Part shown: one piece after another, positions 1 through 6,702 of the stretch
How positions within the stretch are numbered: position 1 is the stretch's first letter
Layout of the letters: each line of letters begins with the position of its first letter
Assembly: GCA_016209865.1 (NCBI GenBank)
Contig: JACQVL010000047.1
Location: 1 to 13,834, forward strand
Length of the DNA: 13,834 bases
DNA from: Candidatus Latescibacterota bacterium
GTDB taxonomy: Bacteria > JAAXHH01 > JACQVL01
Direction: 5' to 3'
Position numbers and translations under genes: made by a program
Notes under the pieces: generated by a model
What the model was told of the DNA's origin: nothing
Seen by the model: only the letters and a program-made list of their open reading frames with translations
The model's database searches: none

Positions 1-2064
1 CTCGGGGACCGCGCCGAATTCGGCGCTGACCGCGTTCCGGATGTCGAGGATCGTCCGCATTCCGTCACAGAACATCTTACATTCCGCCGCTTTGAACCCC
101 CTGAGCTTTGCCGGTGGGGCGTTCAACCCCATCGCCTTCCGCATCCGCTGGACGACGGAGAGGGACGTATCGAGGGCGACGGGGACGAGCGTCGGGATGA
201 GTTGGCTCGCCTCGACGTCGACTGGTGTCGGAGCTGGTTCTTTCGTGGAGAGGCGATACCGTCTGGCCAGCCGCTGGAAGTGGTTCGCCAACCGGTCCTG
301 ATCGTACGATTCTCGCTTCATCAATTCGGCGGTAATCGTTTTGACCTGTACCCCCACCTCCTTCTCATACTCCACGTAAACGGCCAGCGAGTTCAGGCTG
401 CGGAGCTCCCGCTGATAGGCTTCGTGGATGAACGCCCTGGCATCCCGGTACCTCCAGGCCAGGCTGTCCGGAGAGGTGGTGCTCATCAGTTCGACCTGCT
501 GCGTCATCTCGTCGTCGATCCGCTGGCTGGCCATCCCGGCGAACCGTGTCGCCAGCCGGGGCACGTCGCTCGGGTACACGCCCGCCATGCACAGGGCGGA
601 CGCGGCGATGAGGAACGCGCCCCGCTTGAGCTGGGTCGCGTCGAGGAGGGCCGGCCGGTCCTCGCTCGTATGGTAGGCGATGTCCGGCCAGTTGTTGAAT
701 AGCACCGCCGGAATCCGGAAGGTCAGTCCGTTGAACACGGCGTGATCGGATGAGCCGTAGTACTTCTCGATGTTGTAATAGAACGGGTCGCGCGATCCCG
801 TCGGGTCGAGGATGGGGTTCATGTACGAATACGCGATCCCGCGGTTGTGGACTTTTTCCCGGTTGGTGTCTCCGACGTACTCGAAGAACGTCTGCGTGAT
901 GTCGTCGACGAAGCTGGCCATCGAGGACGGGTTCCGATAGAGGTGGAGGGAGTTCCGGCTGGCCGTCATCCGTGAGCCGATCATATCGACGGCGATCGCG
1001 GCGATCATCCGCTTCCGCTCCTCCGGGTAGCGGTCGAGGACGGCGAACGTCCCGGAAATCTCCGGGACCCAGAGGAAGCGGATCGTCCGCCGCGGCCGCG
1101 GGATGCTCCCGTCGTCGATCAACGTGATCAGCGTCCGTCCCGCCTCCAGGATGGCCGCACAGCCGCTCATGTCGTCGTTCGCCCCCTGCTTAGCGATGCC
1201 TTCGAACAGGTGGCCGACCAGGACGATCTCCTGATCGGTCGACCCATCCCCCGGGATGGCGGCCGTCACCATCTCCATATCGGCGGGGTAGGTCGTCGTC
1301 TTGACGAGCGCCCGGAGTCGCACCGGCCTGCGGGCTTCGAGCAGCGCCAACAGCTCCATCCCCATCCGGTGAGACAGGTTGAACCCAAACGTCTCGCGGT
1401 ACGGGTAGTGGGTCGTGTCGACGCTGGCAGGGCCCCCGCCGAGCCCCTGCCAGGCGATCTGATCCGTCTGGTCGAGGGGACGGCCGACCGGGTTCTTGAA
1501 CGAGAGCACCCCGGCCGCCCCGAACGTCCGGACGGCGAGCTTGTGGGCGTCGGCGATAGAACCCGACACCAGCACCAGCTTGCCCATGACGTCCAGTCCC
1601 CGATAATCGGAGGAGTCCGTCCCCGCTCGGGCGTAGACCAGGTCGGCCGTCACATCCGCGTTCCAGCTTCCCGTCGCCACGCAGGCGGGCACGTCCCGGT
1701 AACTGACGATCACCCGTCGTGCCGGGCTGACCAGCCAGAGTTCCCCGGCCTCCGCGTCCCAGGTGTACGCGTCGAGCGGAAATTTTTCGATGTGCACGTC
1801 GCTGAACCTGTACTGTTTCGCCATCCGGACGATGTACTGCGACTCGTGGTACTCCCCGTCGTATTCCTCCTTCAGCCGGTCGTGATCGTACCCGCCGAGT
1901 TCGATCGTGTGGTTCATCGCCAGCGCCCCGGAGACCTCCTGGATGAGCCGGTTGAGGAGCGATTCAGGGAGGAGCGGGATGGGGTTGGGCTGTTCCTGGG
2001 CGGGACTGGCGACGGGCCAGGTGAGGAGGCAGAGTGTGGTGAAGAGGAGAAGACGCGATGCCAT
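1..2064 (-). CDS. Secreted M28-family zinc peptidase with PA domain (3' end outside window)
   Basis: Open from ATG at 2064 to the left edge (688 codons, no stop), so the C-terminus is missing. The start is preceded by an AGAGG Shine-Dalgarno. An N-terminal signal peptide is visible: MASR, a hydrophobic stretch to about residue 18, and a likely cut after SPA (residue 22), so the protein is probably exported. Residues ~135-215 look like a protease-associated (PA) domain. Residues ~265-480 carry M28 metallopeptidase motifs: GHLFEG (H285), GANDDMSG (D297), WVPEISGT (E335), AVDMIG (D360) and SSDHAVF (H441), matching the usual di-zinc ligand order H-D-E-D-H. The expected HxD after the first histidine is HLFE here, as in some divergent aminopeptidase-like M28 members. 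Expected role: extracytoplasmic aminopeptidase or carboxypeptidase; substrate unknown. It is the last visible gene of the leftward cluster, 122 bp after the VOC gene. Confidence 0.88.
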   Translation of the reverse strand, partial: MASRLLLFTTLCLLTWPVASPAQEQPNPIPLLPESLLNRLIQEVSGALAMNHTIELGGYDHDRLKEEYDGEYHESQYIVRMAKQYRFSDVHIEKFPLDAYTWDAEAGELWLVSPARRVIVSYRDVPACVATGSWNADVTADLVYARAGTDSSDYRGLDVMGKLVLVSGSIADAHKLAVRTFGAAGVLSFKNPVGRPLDQTDQIAWQGLGGGPASVDTTHYPYRETFGFNLSHRMGMELLALLEARRPVRLRALVKTTTYPADMEMVTAAIPGDGSTDQEIVLVGHLFEGIAKQGANDDMSGCAAILEAGRTLITLIDDGSIPRPRRTIRFLWVPEISGTFAVLDRYPEERKRMIAAIAVDMIGSRMTASRNSLHLYRNPSSMASFVDDITQTFFEYVGDTNREKVHNRGIAYSYMNPILDPTGSRDPFYYNIEKYYGSSDHAVFNGLTFRIPAVLFNNWPDIAYHTSEDRPALLDATQLKRGAFLIAASALCMAGVYPSDVPRLATRFAGMASQRIDDEMTQQVELMSTTSPDSLAWRYRDARAFIHEAYQRELRSLNSLAVYVEYEKEVGVQVKTITAELMKRESYDQDRLANHFQRLARRYRLSTKEPAPTPVDVEASQLIPTLVPVALDTSLSVVQRMRKAMGLNAPPAKLRGFKAAECKMFCDGMRTILDIRNAVSAEFGAVPE

Positions 2065-2107
2065 GAAACGGACCTCTCGCAGGCAAGCGTGGAGGGAGAA
2101 GACAGCA

Positions 2108-2171
2108 GGGGAGCAGAGGGGCAAGGGGGCAGAGGAGATAGAGCTTTTTCCCCTCTGTTCCTCTGCTCCCC
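2108..2171. repeat. 12-bp perfect inverted repeat between VOC and M28 genes
   Basis: GGGGAGCAGAGG (2108-2119) is exactly mirrored by CCTCTGCTCCCC (2160-2171). The 40-nt interior contains a competing partial pairing (AGAGGGG at 2115-2121 with CCCCTCT at 2150-2156). It fills most of the 122-bp gap between two same-strand genes. It could weakly terminate or stabilise the VOC transcript, but there is no clean U-tract next to the distal arm on the minus strand. The purine/pyrimidine-rich style suggests a dispersed repeat. Confidence 0.6.
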
Positions 2172-2186
2172 CGCCCATCTGCGCTT

Positions 2187-2591
2187 TTACTTAAGCGGTC
2201 GCGGCCGGTGGACGAACTGGAGGGGGACGCCTTCAGGGTCGCGGAAGAACAGCAAGCTATTCTCCCCCATCTTCGACGGCGGGCCTTCGCACTCGACCCC
2301 TTTCGCCTGCAGTGCCCGGTACGCCGTGTCCATGTCATCGACGTCGAACGCGATGTGGACGTGGGCGACGCTCGTCTTCCCGTGGTCTGCCGGGTTGTCC
2401 TTGGGCATGGGGATGATCTCGATCAGGCCGGTCCCCGCCGGGTCCTTGACGAAGTAGTAGTTCACTCCGTACGTCGGGTTGAGGCCCTGGAACGCGACCT
2501 GGAAGCCGAGGACGTCACAGTACCATTTCGCTGCGGCGTCGGTGTCCCGGTAGGCGATGGCGACATGTTCGAGAGAGCGAACGTTGAACAT
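2187..2591 (-). CDS. VOC / glyoxalase-bleomycin resistance fold protein
   Basis: A 134-aa protein with the two beta-alpha-beta-beta-beta modules of the vicinal oxygen chelate superfamily. Module 1 is about residues 7-60 (EHVAI, H9; LIEII, E58). Module 2 is about residues 74-130 (AHVHIAF, H77 or H79; FFRDPEG; PLQFVHRP). The fourth metal-ligand position, normally Glu, appears to be Gln125, so metal binding or chemistry may differ from classical glyoxalase I. The start at 2591 is chosen because AAGGAG sits 6 nt upstream and homology begins there; the frame stays open further upstream without support. Likely a lyase, isomerase or dioxygenase-like enzyme of unknown substrate. It lies 29 bp after the 88-aa gene and upstream of the M28 gene on the same strand. 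Confidence 0.88.
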   Translation of the reverse strand: MFNVRSLEHVAIAYRDTDAAAKWYCDVLGFQVAFQGLNPTYGVNYYFVKDPAGTGLIEIIPMPKDNPADHGKTSVAHVHIAFDVDDMDTAYRALQAKGVECEGPPSKMGENSLLFFRDPEGVPLQFVHRPRPLK

Positions 2592-2620
2592 GAGAGGCTC
2601 CTTGAGTGAATGGTAAATAA

Positions 2621-2887
2621 TTAATCCGTCGAGGCCGAGTACAGATAGCGCAACTGCGCCACGCCCGTCTCCAGCGTGACATCGTAGACGCCGACGCCGA
2701 TGAGGACTCGTTGTCCGACGTCGAGCGTCACGGTCGGCGGTGCGCCGGTTTCTGTCGGTTCGATGATGAACCGGTCGATCTGGCCGCACAGAAGACGTGG
2801 CGGCGCGTTCGGGTCTTGCTTCACGACGTAGCTCCGGCCGTTGATCGAGACGACCTGATCGAGCGCGAGGTGGAGACGTTCTGGCAT
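2621..2887 (-). CDS. Hypothetical 88-aa protein
   Basis: Small minus-strand gene of unknown function, not recognised. The ATG at 2887 is preceded by AGGA about 9 nt upstream. An in-frame GTG at 2914 lies inside a heptamer repeat and is a poorer choice. The product begins MPERLHLAL and looks soluble and beta-rich, with alternating hydrophobic stretches (SYVVKQ, RFIIEP, PTVTLDVGQRVLIGVGVYDV). It has one cysteine, no signal peptide, no TM segment and no metal motif. This resembles a small beta-barrel or beta-sandwich domain, which is only an impression. It lies between the exoribonuclease (51 bp, containing the repeat) and the VOC gene (29 bp), so it is probably in the same transcript. Reality is supported by the Shine-Dalgarno, the spacing and ordinary amino-acid composition. 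Confidence 0.68.
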   Translation of the reverse strand: MPERLHLALDQVVSINGRSYVVKQDPNAPPRLLCGQIDRFIIEPTETGAPPTVTLDVGQRVLIGVGVYDVTLETGVAQLRYLYSASTD

Positions 2888-2908
2888 AGTGCATATCCTG
2901 TTTTTGCT

Positions 2909-2943
2909 TGTCACTCGTCACTCGTCACTGGTCACTCGTCACT
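2909..2943. repeat. Heptamer repeat, NGTCACT type, 5 copies
   Basis: Five consecutive 7-bp units on the plus strand: TGTCACT, CGTCACT, CGTCACT, GGTCACT, CGTCACT. The repeat covers the stop codon of the exoribonuclease gene (TGA at 2939-2941), so that stop is supplied by a repeat unit. Related arrays are at 5943-5970 and 7961-7984. Confidence 0.85.
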
Positions 2944-4921
2944 GCTCTTCCCCCACCTGCACGAGCCGGAGGATGCCGTCCCAGGCGTCTGCCAGGGTGA
3001 CCCGGACGGCGATCTCCTTGCCGGGTTCGGCCTGGGTCGTCAGCCGCATCGAGACCCGCACCCGGTAGTCGAGCAGTTCGACGAGGACATCCCGATCCCG
3101 GATTTCGAGGACGACCGCCCGCAGGACCTGGCCGGGGGACTGGCCGAGGTACTTCAGCAGCCAGTACCATTCCCGCCGCGCCTCGATGCGTCCCAATTCT
3201 TTCCCCCGCTCCTCGGCACGCGACAGGAGGTCGGCCAGGTGATCCCGGCTGTAGCAGGGCTGGCCGGACCGCAGGTAGGCGGTCAGTTGCCGTTGGAGGA
3301 CGAGGTCGATGTACCGGCGAATCGGGGAGGTGACCTGACAGTACGCGTCGACACCGAGCATCGCGTGGGGCTTGGGGTCGAGGTTGAGGTCGGACGGCCG
3401 GAGCTGGCGGAGGATCAGGTACCGCCTGACCGCCTCATGGGCGTCGTCGTCCAGCCCCTTGAGCTCGACGCGCTCCTGGGTTCGATAGATCGAGGGGAGA
3501 CGATGTTCAGCGCAGAACCGGGCGGCCATGACGTTCGTCAGGATCATCAACTCGGACACGATCCGGTCCGCGCGGGAGTGTCCCTCCCGTCTTGCGATCG
3601 TCATGCGTTTCTGCTCATCCACGATCACCCGACATTCCATCCGGTCGAGTTCGATCGCCCCGTCCTCGATCCGTCTGGCCCGGTAGACCTCGGCGGCGGC
3701 GTTCATCGTCCGCAACATCCCGGCGAAGGGATGGGCCGGGTCGTCGAGGAGGCGATCAACCTCCTCGTACGATAGCTTCGCCTGGTTGCTCAGGATCGAT
3801 GGGACGATCCGGGTGCTGAGGAAGGTGAACGTCCGGTCGACCTCGTAGAAGAAGCTCACCGCAAGGCGGCGCGTTCCCTGGAGGAGGCTGCAACGCTCTT
3901 CGGAGAGGTCGGGCGGGAGCATCGGGACCTTCTGGTCGGGGAGATAGAGAGAGGACATCCGTTGCCGGGCTGTCCGGTCGAGTGGGGAGTCTTTTGGGAT
4001 GACGGCGGAGACGTCGGCGATATGCACCCCGATCCGGTAACCATCCGGGGTCTCTTCTATGGAGAGGGCGTCGTCCACGTCCATCGTGTCCTCGTCATCG
4101 ATCGACAGGACGGGCACACCGGTCAGGTCTTCCCGGCCGTCCTCGTCCGGGTGAGCCGTTGCGGCCTGCTGGATCGCCTCGTCGTCGAATTCGACGGGCA
4201 CGTTGTACCGGATCAGGTCGAGGGGTTCGTCCTCATCCCACATCCCCTTCCGGGCGATCAGTTCAAACGCGTACCGCTGAAGGTCGCCGCCCGAACTCTC
4301 CTTGACCCGGGCGAGCAGGTCTTTGGCGACCCCACTCTGGTCGTAGGCATCCCCGTGGATGGCGTACTGTTGGAGGCGGTCGACCCAGTGCCGTTGCCGG
4401 GTGGTGAACGCCGCCGGGATGCCGGGATCATCTCCCCGTGCCCAGGCGATGAACGCTTCGCTCTCCTCCTGGTTGGACTGCTGGCGCTCGATGCGGGTCA
4501 GGTTGGCCTCGACCTGTTCCTCGGAGAGGGGCACGTACAGGGCGTCGTGTTCCGCAAAATACGGGCATCCGCGCGCCAGGGCCAGGAGGGTGGCGCCGTA
4601 GTGTTCCGGGGTCATGCCGCTGCTCCAGGACAACTCGGCGATGTCCCGGAATCCGTACCCGACCTGGTCGTCTTTGAGCAACTCCCAGGTCTCGCGCAGG
4701 TCGAGCGACTCCGCTCCGGCTTCCACGGCGAGCCTGAACCGTTCGAGCGTCTCCTTATCCTCCGCGACGAGACCGGTCGCGTAGAGCACCCGGTCGATGG
4801 GCACTTCGAACACGCGATTCCGGCCGATGGCCGCCTTGACTCGTCCGGCGGTGCTGCTCTGGCACCGCCCGATGAGGAGGTCGCCCCGGTAGCGAAAGAG
4901 GAGAAGCTCACCTGGCCGCAT
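2939..4921 (-). CDS. RNase II/R-family (RNB domain) 3'-5' exoribonuclease
   Basis: A 660-aa protein, expected to degrade single-stranded RNA processively from the 3' end in the cytoplasm. The N-terminal ~265 residues are a less conserved RNA-binding/linker region starting MRPGELLLFRYRGD. The RNB catalytic domain covers ~265-595. Its aspartate cluster SIDDEDTMDVDD gives D275, D281, D283 and D284, with exactly the spacing of the four Mg-binding aspartates of E. coli RNase II (201/207/209/210). SSLYLPDQKVPMLP supplies the aromatic-clamp region (Y326), and TSPIRRYIDL (~531-540) is the conserved arginine motif. Residues ~596-660 resemble a C-terminal S1-like barrel. There is no lysine-rich tail as in RNase R, so RNase II or R cannot be assigned firmly. 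The start ATG has AGGAG 5 nt upstream and lies 12 bp after the sugar isomerase stop, indicating one operon. Confidence 0.93.
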   Translation of the reverse strand: MRPGELLLFRYRGDLLIGRCQSSTAGRVKAAIGRNRVFEVPIDRVLYATGLVAEDKETLERFRLAVEAGAESLDLRETWELLKDDQVGYGFRDIAELSWSSGMTPEHYGATLLALARGCPYFAEHDALYVPLSEEQVEANLTRIERQQSNQEESEAFIAWARGDDPGIPAAFTTRQRHWVDRLQQYAIHGDAYDQSGVAKDLLARVKESSGGDLQRYAFELIARKGMWDEDEPLDLIRYNVPVEFDDEAIQQAATAHPDEDGREDLTGVPVLSIDDEDTMDVDDALSIEETPDGYRIGVHIADVSAVIPKDSPLDRTARQRMSSLYLPDQKVPMLPPDLSEERCSLLQGTRRLAVSFFYEVDRTFTFLSTRIVPSILSNQAKLSYEEVDRLLDDPAHPFAGMLRTMNAAAEVYRARRIEDGAIELDRMECRVIVDEQKRMTIARREGHSRADRIVSELMILTNVMAARFCAEHRLPSIYRTQERVELKGLDDDAHEAVRRYLILRQLRPSDLNLDPKPHAMLGVDAYCQVTSPIRRYIDLVLQRQLTAYLRSGQPCYSRDHLADLLSRAEERGKELGRIEARREWYWLLKYLGQSPGQVLRAVVLEIRDRDVLVELLDYRVRVSMRLTTQAEPGKEIAVRVTLADAWDGILRLVQVGEEQ

Positions 4922-4933
4922 GGATACTCCTGG

Positions 4934-5761
4934 TCACTGCTGTACTAACCGTTCGATCAACCGCTTCCCCGCGATGATGTCCCGTTTCTGTTGTTCCCCG
5001 GAGACCTCCCGCTCGATCGTCAGTGGGCCGGTGTACCCGATCGCCTTCAGCGTTTGGACGAACCGCTCCATCCCGACGTCCCCCTGGCCGAGCGGATACT
5101 CCCGGCCGAGCTGGTCCTGGCCGGTCGGCCACTTGCCGTCCTTGACGTGGACGCTGGCGACATGGTCTTTAAGGAGCTGGAGGGCTTCGATCGGCTCGCC
5201 CGCCCCGTACATGATCATGTTCGCCGGGTCGAAGTTGACCTTCACGTTCTCCCGGCCCACGTCGGCGATGAACCGGAGCAGGGTGGGAGCGGTCTCCTGG
5301 CCGGTCTCCAGGCAGAAGAGCTGTCCGTTTCCCTTGCAGTAATCGGCGATCTGGCGGACAGTCTCGACGATCTCCCCGTACAGGGGATCGGACGGGTCTT
5401 CCGGGACGAACCCGATGTGGGAGGCGACGCGGTCGACGCCCAGCGCCCGGGCAAAGTCGGCGATCTGCCGCGTCTTGGCGACACGCGCCGCCCGGGTCTC
5501 GCGTGGGACGTACCCCACCGTCCGGCGCACCGTCGGGATGTCGGCGTAACTTTCCTCCGGGAACCCGACAAAGACCGTGGTGACGGTCAACCCGCTCTCC
5601 TGGATGGCCCGTTTGAGAGTCTCAGAACCCGACCCGGAGAGGTACTGGTCCGGCGGGCAGCCGAGTTGCACGTTATCCACACCCACCTCTGTCGCTTTCC
5701 GCAGACTCTCGCGGGGATCGTCCCCCACCCCCAACATCAACCCCACAGCCATGGGTTTCAT
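4934..5761 (-). CDS. Sugar phosphate isomerase/epimerase (xylose-isomerase-like TIM barrel)
   Basis: A 275-aa protein of the AP endonuclease 2/xylose isomerase-like TIM-barrel family. Visible metal-site residues are E152 (FCLETGQE), D178 (NFDPANMIMYG), H205 (SVHVKDG, with K207/D208) and E250 (LTIEREVSG); H115 (ASHIGFVPE) is a further conserved active-site histidine. The family isomerises or epimerises sugars, sugar acids or cyclitols with a divalent metal; the substrate cannot be read from sequence. The start (MKPMAVGLMLG) has a perfect AAGGAGG 5 nt upstream. It is the first gene of the leftward cluster. Its 5' leader is the palindromic element at 5774-5889 and its promoter is at 5909-5937. 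Confidence 0.9.
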   Translation of the reverse strand: MKPMAVGLMLGVGDDPRESLRKATEVGVDNVQLGCPPDQYLSGSGSETLKRAIQESGLTVTTVFVGFPEESYADIPTVRRTVGYVPRETRAARVAKTRQIADFARALGVDRVASHIGFVPEDPSDPLYGEIVETVRQIADYCKGNGQLFCLETGQETAPTLLRFIADVGRENVKVNFDPANMIMYGAGEPIEALQLLKDHVASVHVKDGKWPTGQDQLGREYPLGQGDVGMERFVQTLKAIGYTGPLTIEREVSGEQQKRDIIAGKRLIERLVQQ

Positions 5762-5773
5762 CGCGGCCTCCTT

Positions 5774-5889
5774 CCCCTCACTATCCCCCGCCCCCTTTCT
5801 CTCCCACAGAGGGAGAGAAAGGAGGAGTCCTCAGGGGGCACGGTTGTCTCCCCTCTCCCCGACGTGGGAGAGGGGCCGGGGGTGAGGGG
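5774..5889. repeat. 116-bp palindromic element with terminal inverted repeats and two internal hairpins
   Basis: Ends are CCCCTCA (5774-5780) and TGAGGGG (5883-5889), with the flanking C-rich and G-rich arms continuing imperfectly. Inside are two perfect stems: 5794-5805 with 5811-5822 (12 bp, 5-nt loop ACAGA) and 5850-5859 with 5866-5875 (10 bp, loop CGACGT). The CCCCTCTCCC...GGGAGAGGGG core belongs to a style of dispersed palindrome I know from many bacterial genomes. No transposase is present. Given the minus-strand promoter at 5909-5937, the element should be transcribed as the 5' UTR of the isomerase/RNase operon. With the promoters and heptamers it fills the 302-bp gap 5762-6063. Confidence 0.8.
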
Positions 5890-5893
5890 TACG

Positions 5894-5909
5894 TATGCAC
5901 CGTTGCATA
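5894..5909. promoter_or_regulatory. Operator-like inverted repeat at predicted transcription start
   Basis: TATGCA (5894-5899), four-base spacer CCGT, TGCATA (5904-5909): a perfect 6+6 dyad. It abuts the -10 box of the leftward promoter (5914-5909) and spans its expected start site near 5902. This is a typical position for a repressor operator, but no regulator is identifiable. Confidence 0.45.
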
Positions 5910-5937
5910 GTCTAACGACACTTCCCTCAAAGGTCAA
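5909..5937 (-). promoter_or_regulatory. Sigma70-type promoter for isomerase-RNase operon
   Basis: On the minus strand: -35 TTGACC (5937-5932), 17-nt spacer, -10 TAGACT (5914-5909). Expected start is near 5902, giving a leader of about 140 nt before the ATG at 5761. It is divergent from the promoter at 5985-6013. Confidence 0.65.
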
Positions 5938-5942
5938 GGGAT

Positions 5943-5970
5943 TTCACTCTTCACTTTTCACTCGTCACTC
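5943..5970. repeat. Heptamer repeat, NTCACTN type, 4 degenerate copies
   Basis: Four 7-bp units: TTCACTC, TTCACTT, TTCACTC, GTCACTC. They lie in the 47-bp space between two divergent -35 boxes (5937 and 5985). Same family as 2909-2943 and 7961-7984. Confidence 0.7.
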
Positions 5971-5984
5971 CCTCGAAAACCCTG

Positions 5985-6013
5985 TTGACTTACCGTCTCC
6001 GATGTGGTATCAT
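5985..6013 (+). promoter_or_regulatory. Sigma70-type promoter (extended -10) for MBL hydrolase
   Basis: -35 TTGACT (5985-5990), 17-nt spacer, -10 TATCAT (6008-6013) preceded by TGG, i.e. an extended -10. Expected start is near 6020, downstream of the alternative in-frame ATG at 6004. This supports the gene start at 6064. Confidence 0.75.
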
Positions 6014-6063
6014 CGGACGAGCGGCGCGAGCGGGCGCGTCGTTCCACCCAGAAGGAGGGCGTG

Positions 6064-6702
6064 ATGATCTTCGAACAGATCGCAACGGGCGGGGACCGGA
6101 ATTTCGGGTACCTGATCGGGTCTGAGCAGGACCACGTCGCGGCGGTGATCGACCCGTCGTACACCCCGGACGTCTTCATCGAACGGGCGCAGGCCTCTGG
6201 ACTGAAGATCGTCTACATCATCTGTACCCACTCGCACGGGGATCACGTCAACGGCAACGATGTCGTCCAAGAGAAGACGGGGGCGCAGGTGGTGATGTAT
6301 AAAGATGCGGCCTACCTGTTCGACATCGGAATGGACGACGGCGATACCCTGCAACTCGGCGTCCTCACCCTCCGGTTCATCCACACGCCCGGCCATATCG
6401 CGGACGGGATGTGCATCCTCGTCGAGAACAAGCTCATCACGGGGGACACGTTGTTCGTCGGAAAAGTCGGGGGAACGGACTTCGGCCAGGGAGCGCGGGA
6501 GCAGTACGACAGCCTCCACCGCCTGATGCAGCTCGACGAGGGGATCGAGGTCTATCCCGGCCACGATGTCGGGGCGATGCCTCATTCGACGATCGGCGAC
6601 GAGAAACGCCACAACCCGTTCCTCCTCCAGCCGTCGTTCGAAGCGTTCGTCGACCTCAAGCGGAACTGGGCGGAGTATAAGAAGCAGCACGGGATTCCTT
6701 GA
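6064..6702 (+). CDS. MBL-fold metallo-hydrolase, glyoxalase II-like
   Basis: A 212-aa metallo-beta-lactamase-fold enzyme. Zinc-site motifs: THSHGDH (H56, H58, D60, H61), TPGH (H111), TGDTLF (D128) and YPGHD (H167). Towards the C-terminus, STIGDEKRHNPFL resembles the glyoxalase II/YcbL substrate-site segment. The likely reaction is thioester hydrolysis (S-lactoylglutathione or analogue) or a related persulfide/thioester activity; the GGTDF motif is also compatible with ETHE1-like relatives, so the substrate is open. The start at 6064 has AGGAGG 5 nt upstream and lies downstream of the predicted transcription start, whereas ATG 6004 overlaps the -10 box. The last 47 bp overlap the end of the convergent DegT gene. 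Confidence 0.9.
   Translation: MIFEQIATGGDRNFGYLIGSEQDHVAAVIDPSYTPDVFIERAQASGLKIVYIICTHSHGDHVNGNDVVQEKTGAQVVMYKDAAYLFDIGMDDGDTLQLGVLTLRFIHTPGHIADGMCILVENKLITGDTLFVGKVGGTDFGQGAREQYDSLHRLMQLDEGIEVYPGHDVGAMPHSTIGDEKRHNPFLLQPSFEAFVDLKRNWAEYKKQHGIP

Noticed and set aside
1210-2457. 415-codon plus-strand open frame
   Set aside because: Antisense shadow of the M28 and VOC genes in GC-rich DNA. The product is Arg/Pro/Asp/Val-rich without family motifs, and it crosses two genes and an intergenic repeat.
2909-2943. CRISPR array made of short repeats
   Set aside because: Units are 7 bp and directly adjacent, without spacers; no cas genes nearby.
2711-3775. 354-codon plus-strand open frame
   Set aside because: Antisense to the RNB exoribonuclease, whose catalytic motifs prove the minus-strand frame. 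It also translates the heptamer repeat (SLVTGHSSL).
3962-4948. 328-codon plus-strand open frame
   Set aside because: Antisense to the RNB gene and to the isomerase/RNase junction; no recognisable domain.
6004-6063. Earlier ATG for the MBL hydrolase
   Set aside because: It overlaps the -10 box of the promoter, so it should not be in the transcript. The ATG at 6064 has AGGAGG and matches the family start.
4991-6064. 357-codon plus-strand open frame
   Set aside because: Antisense to the sugar isomerase, then runs through the palindromic element and promoters.
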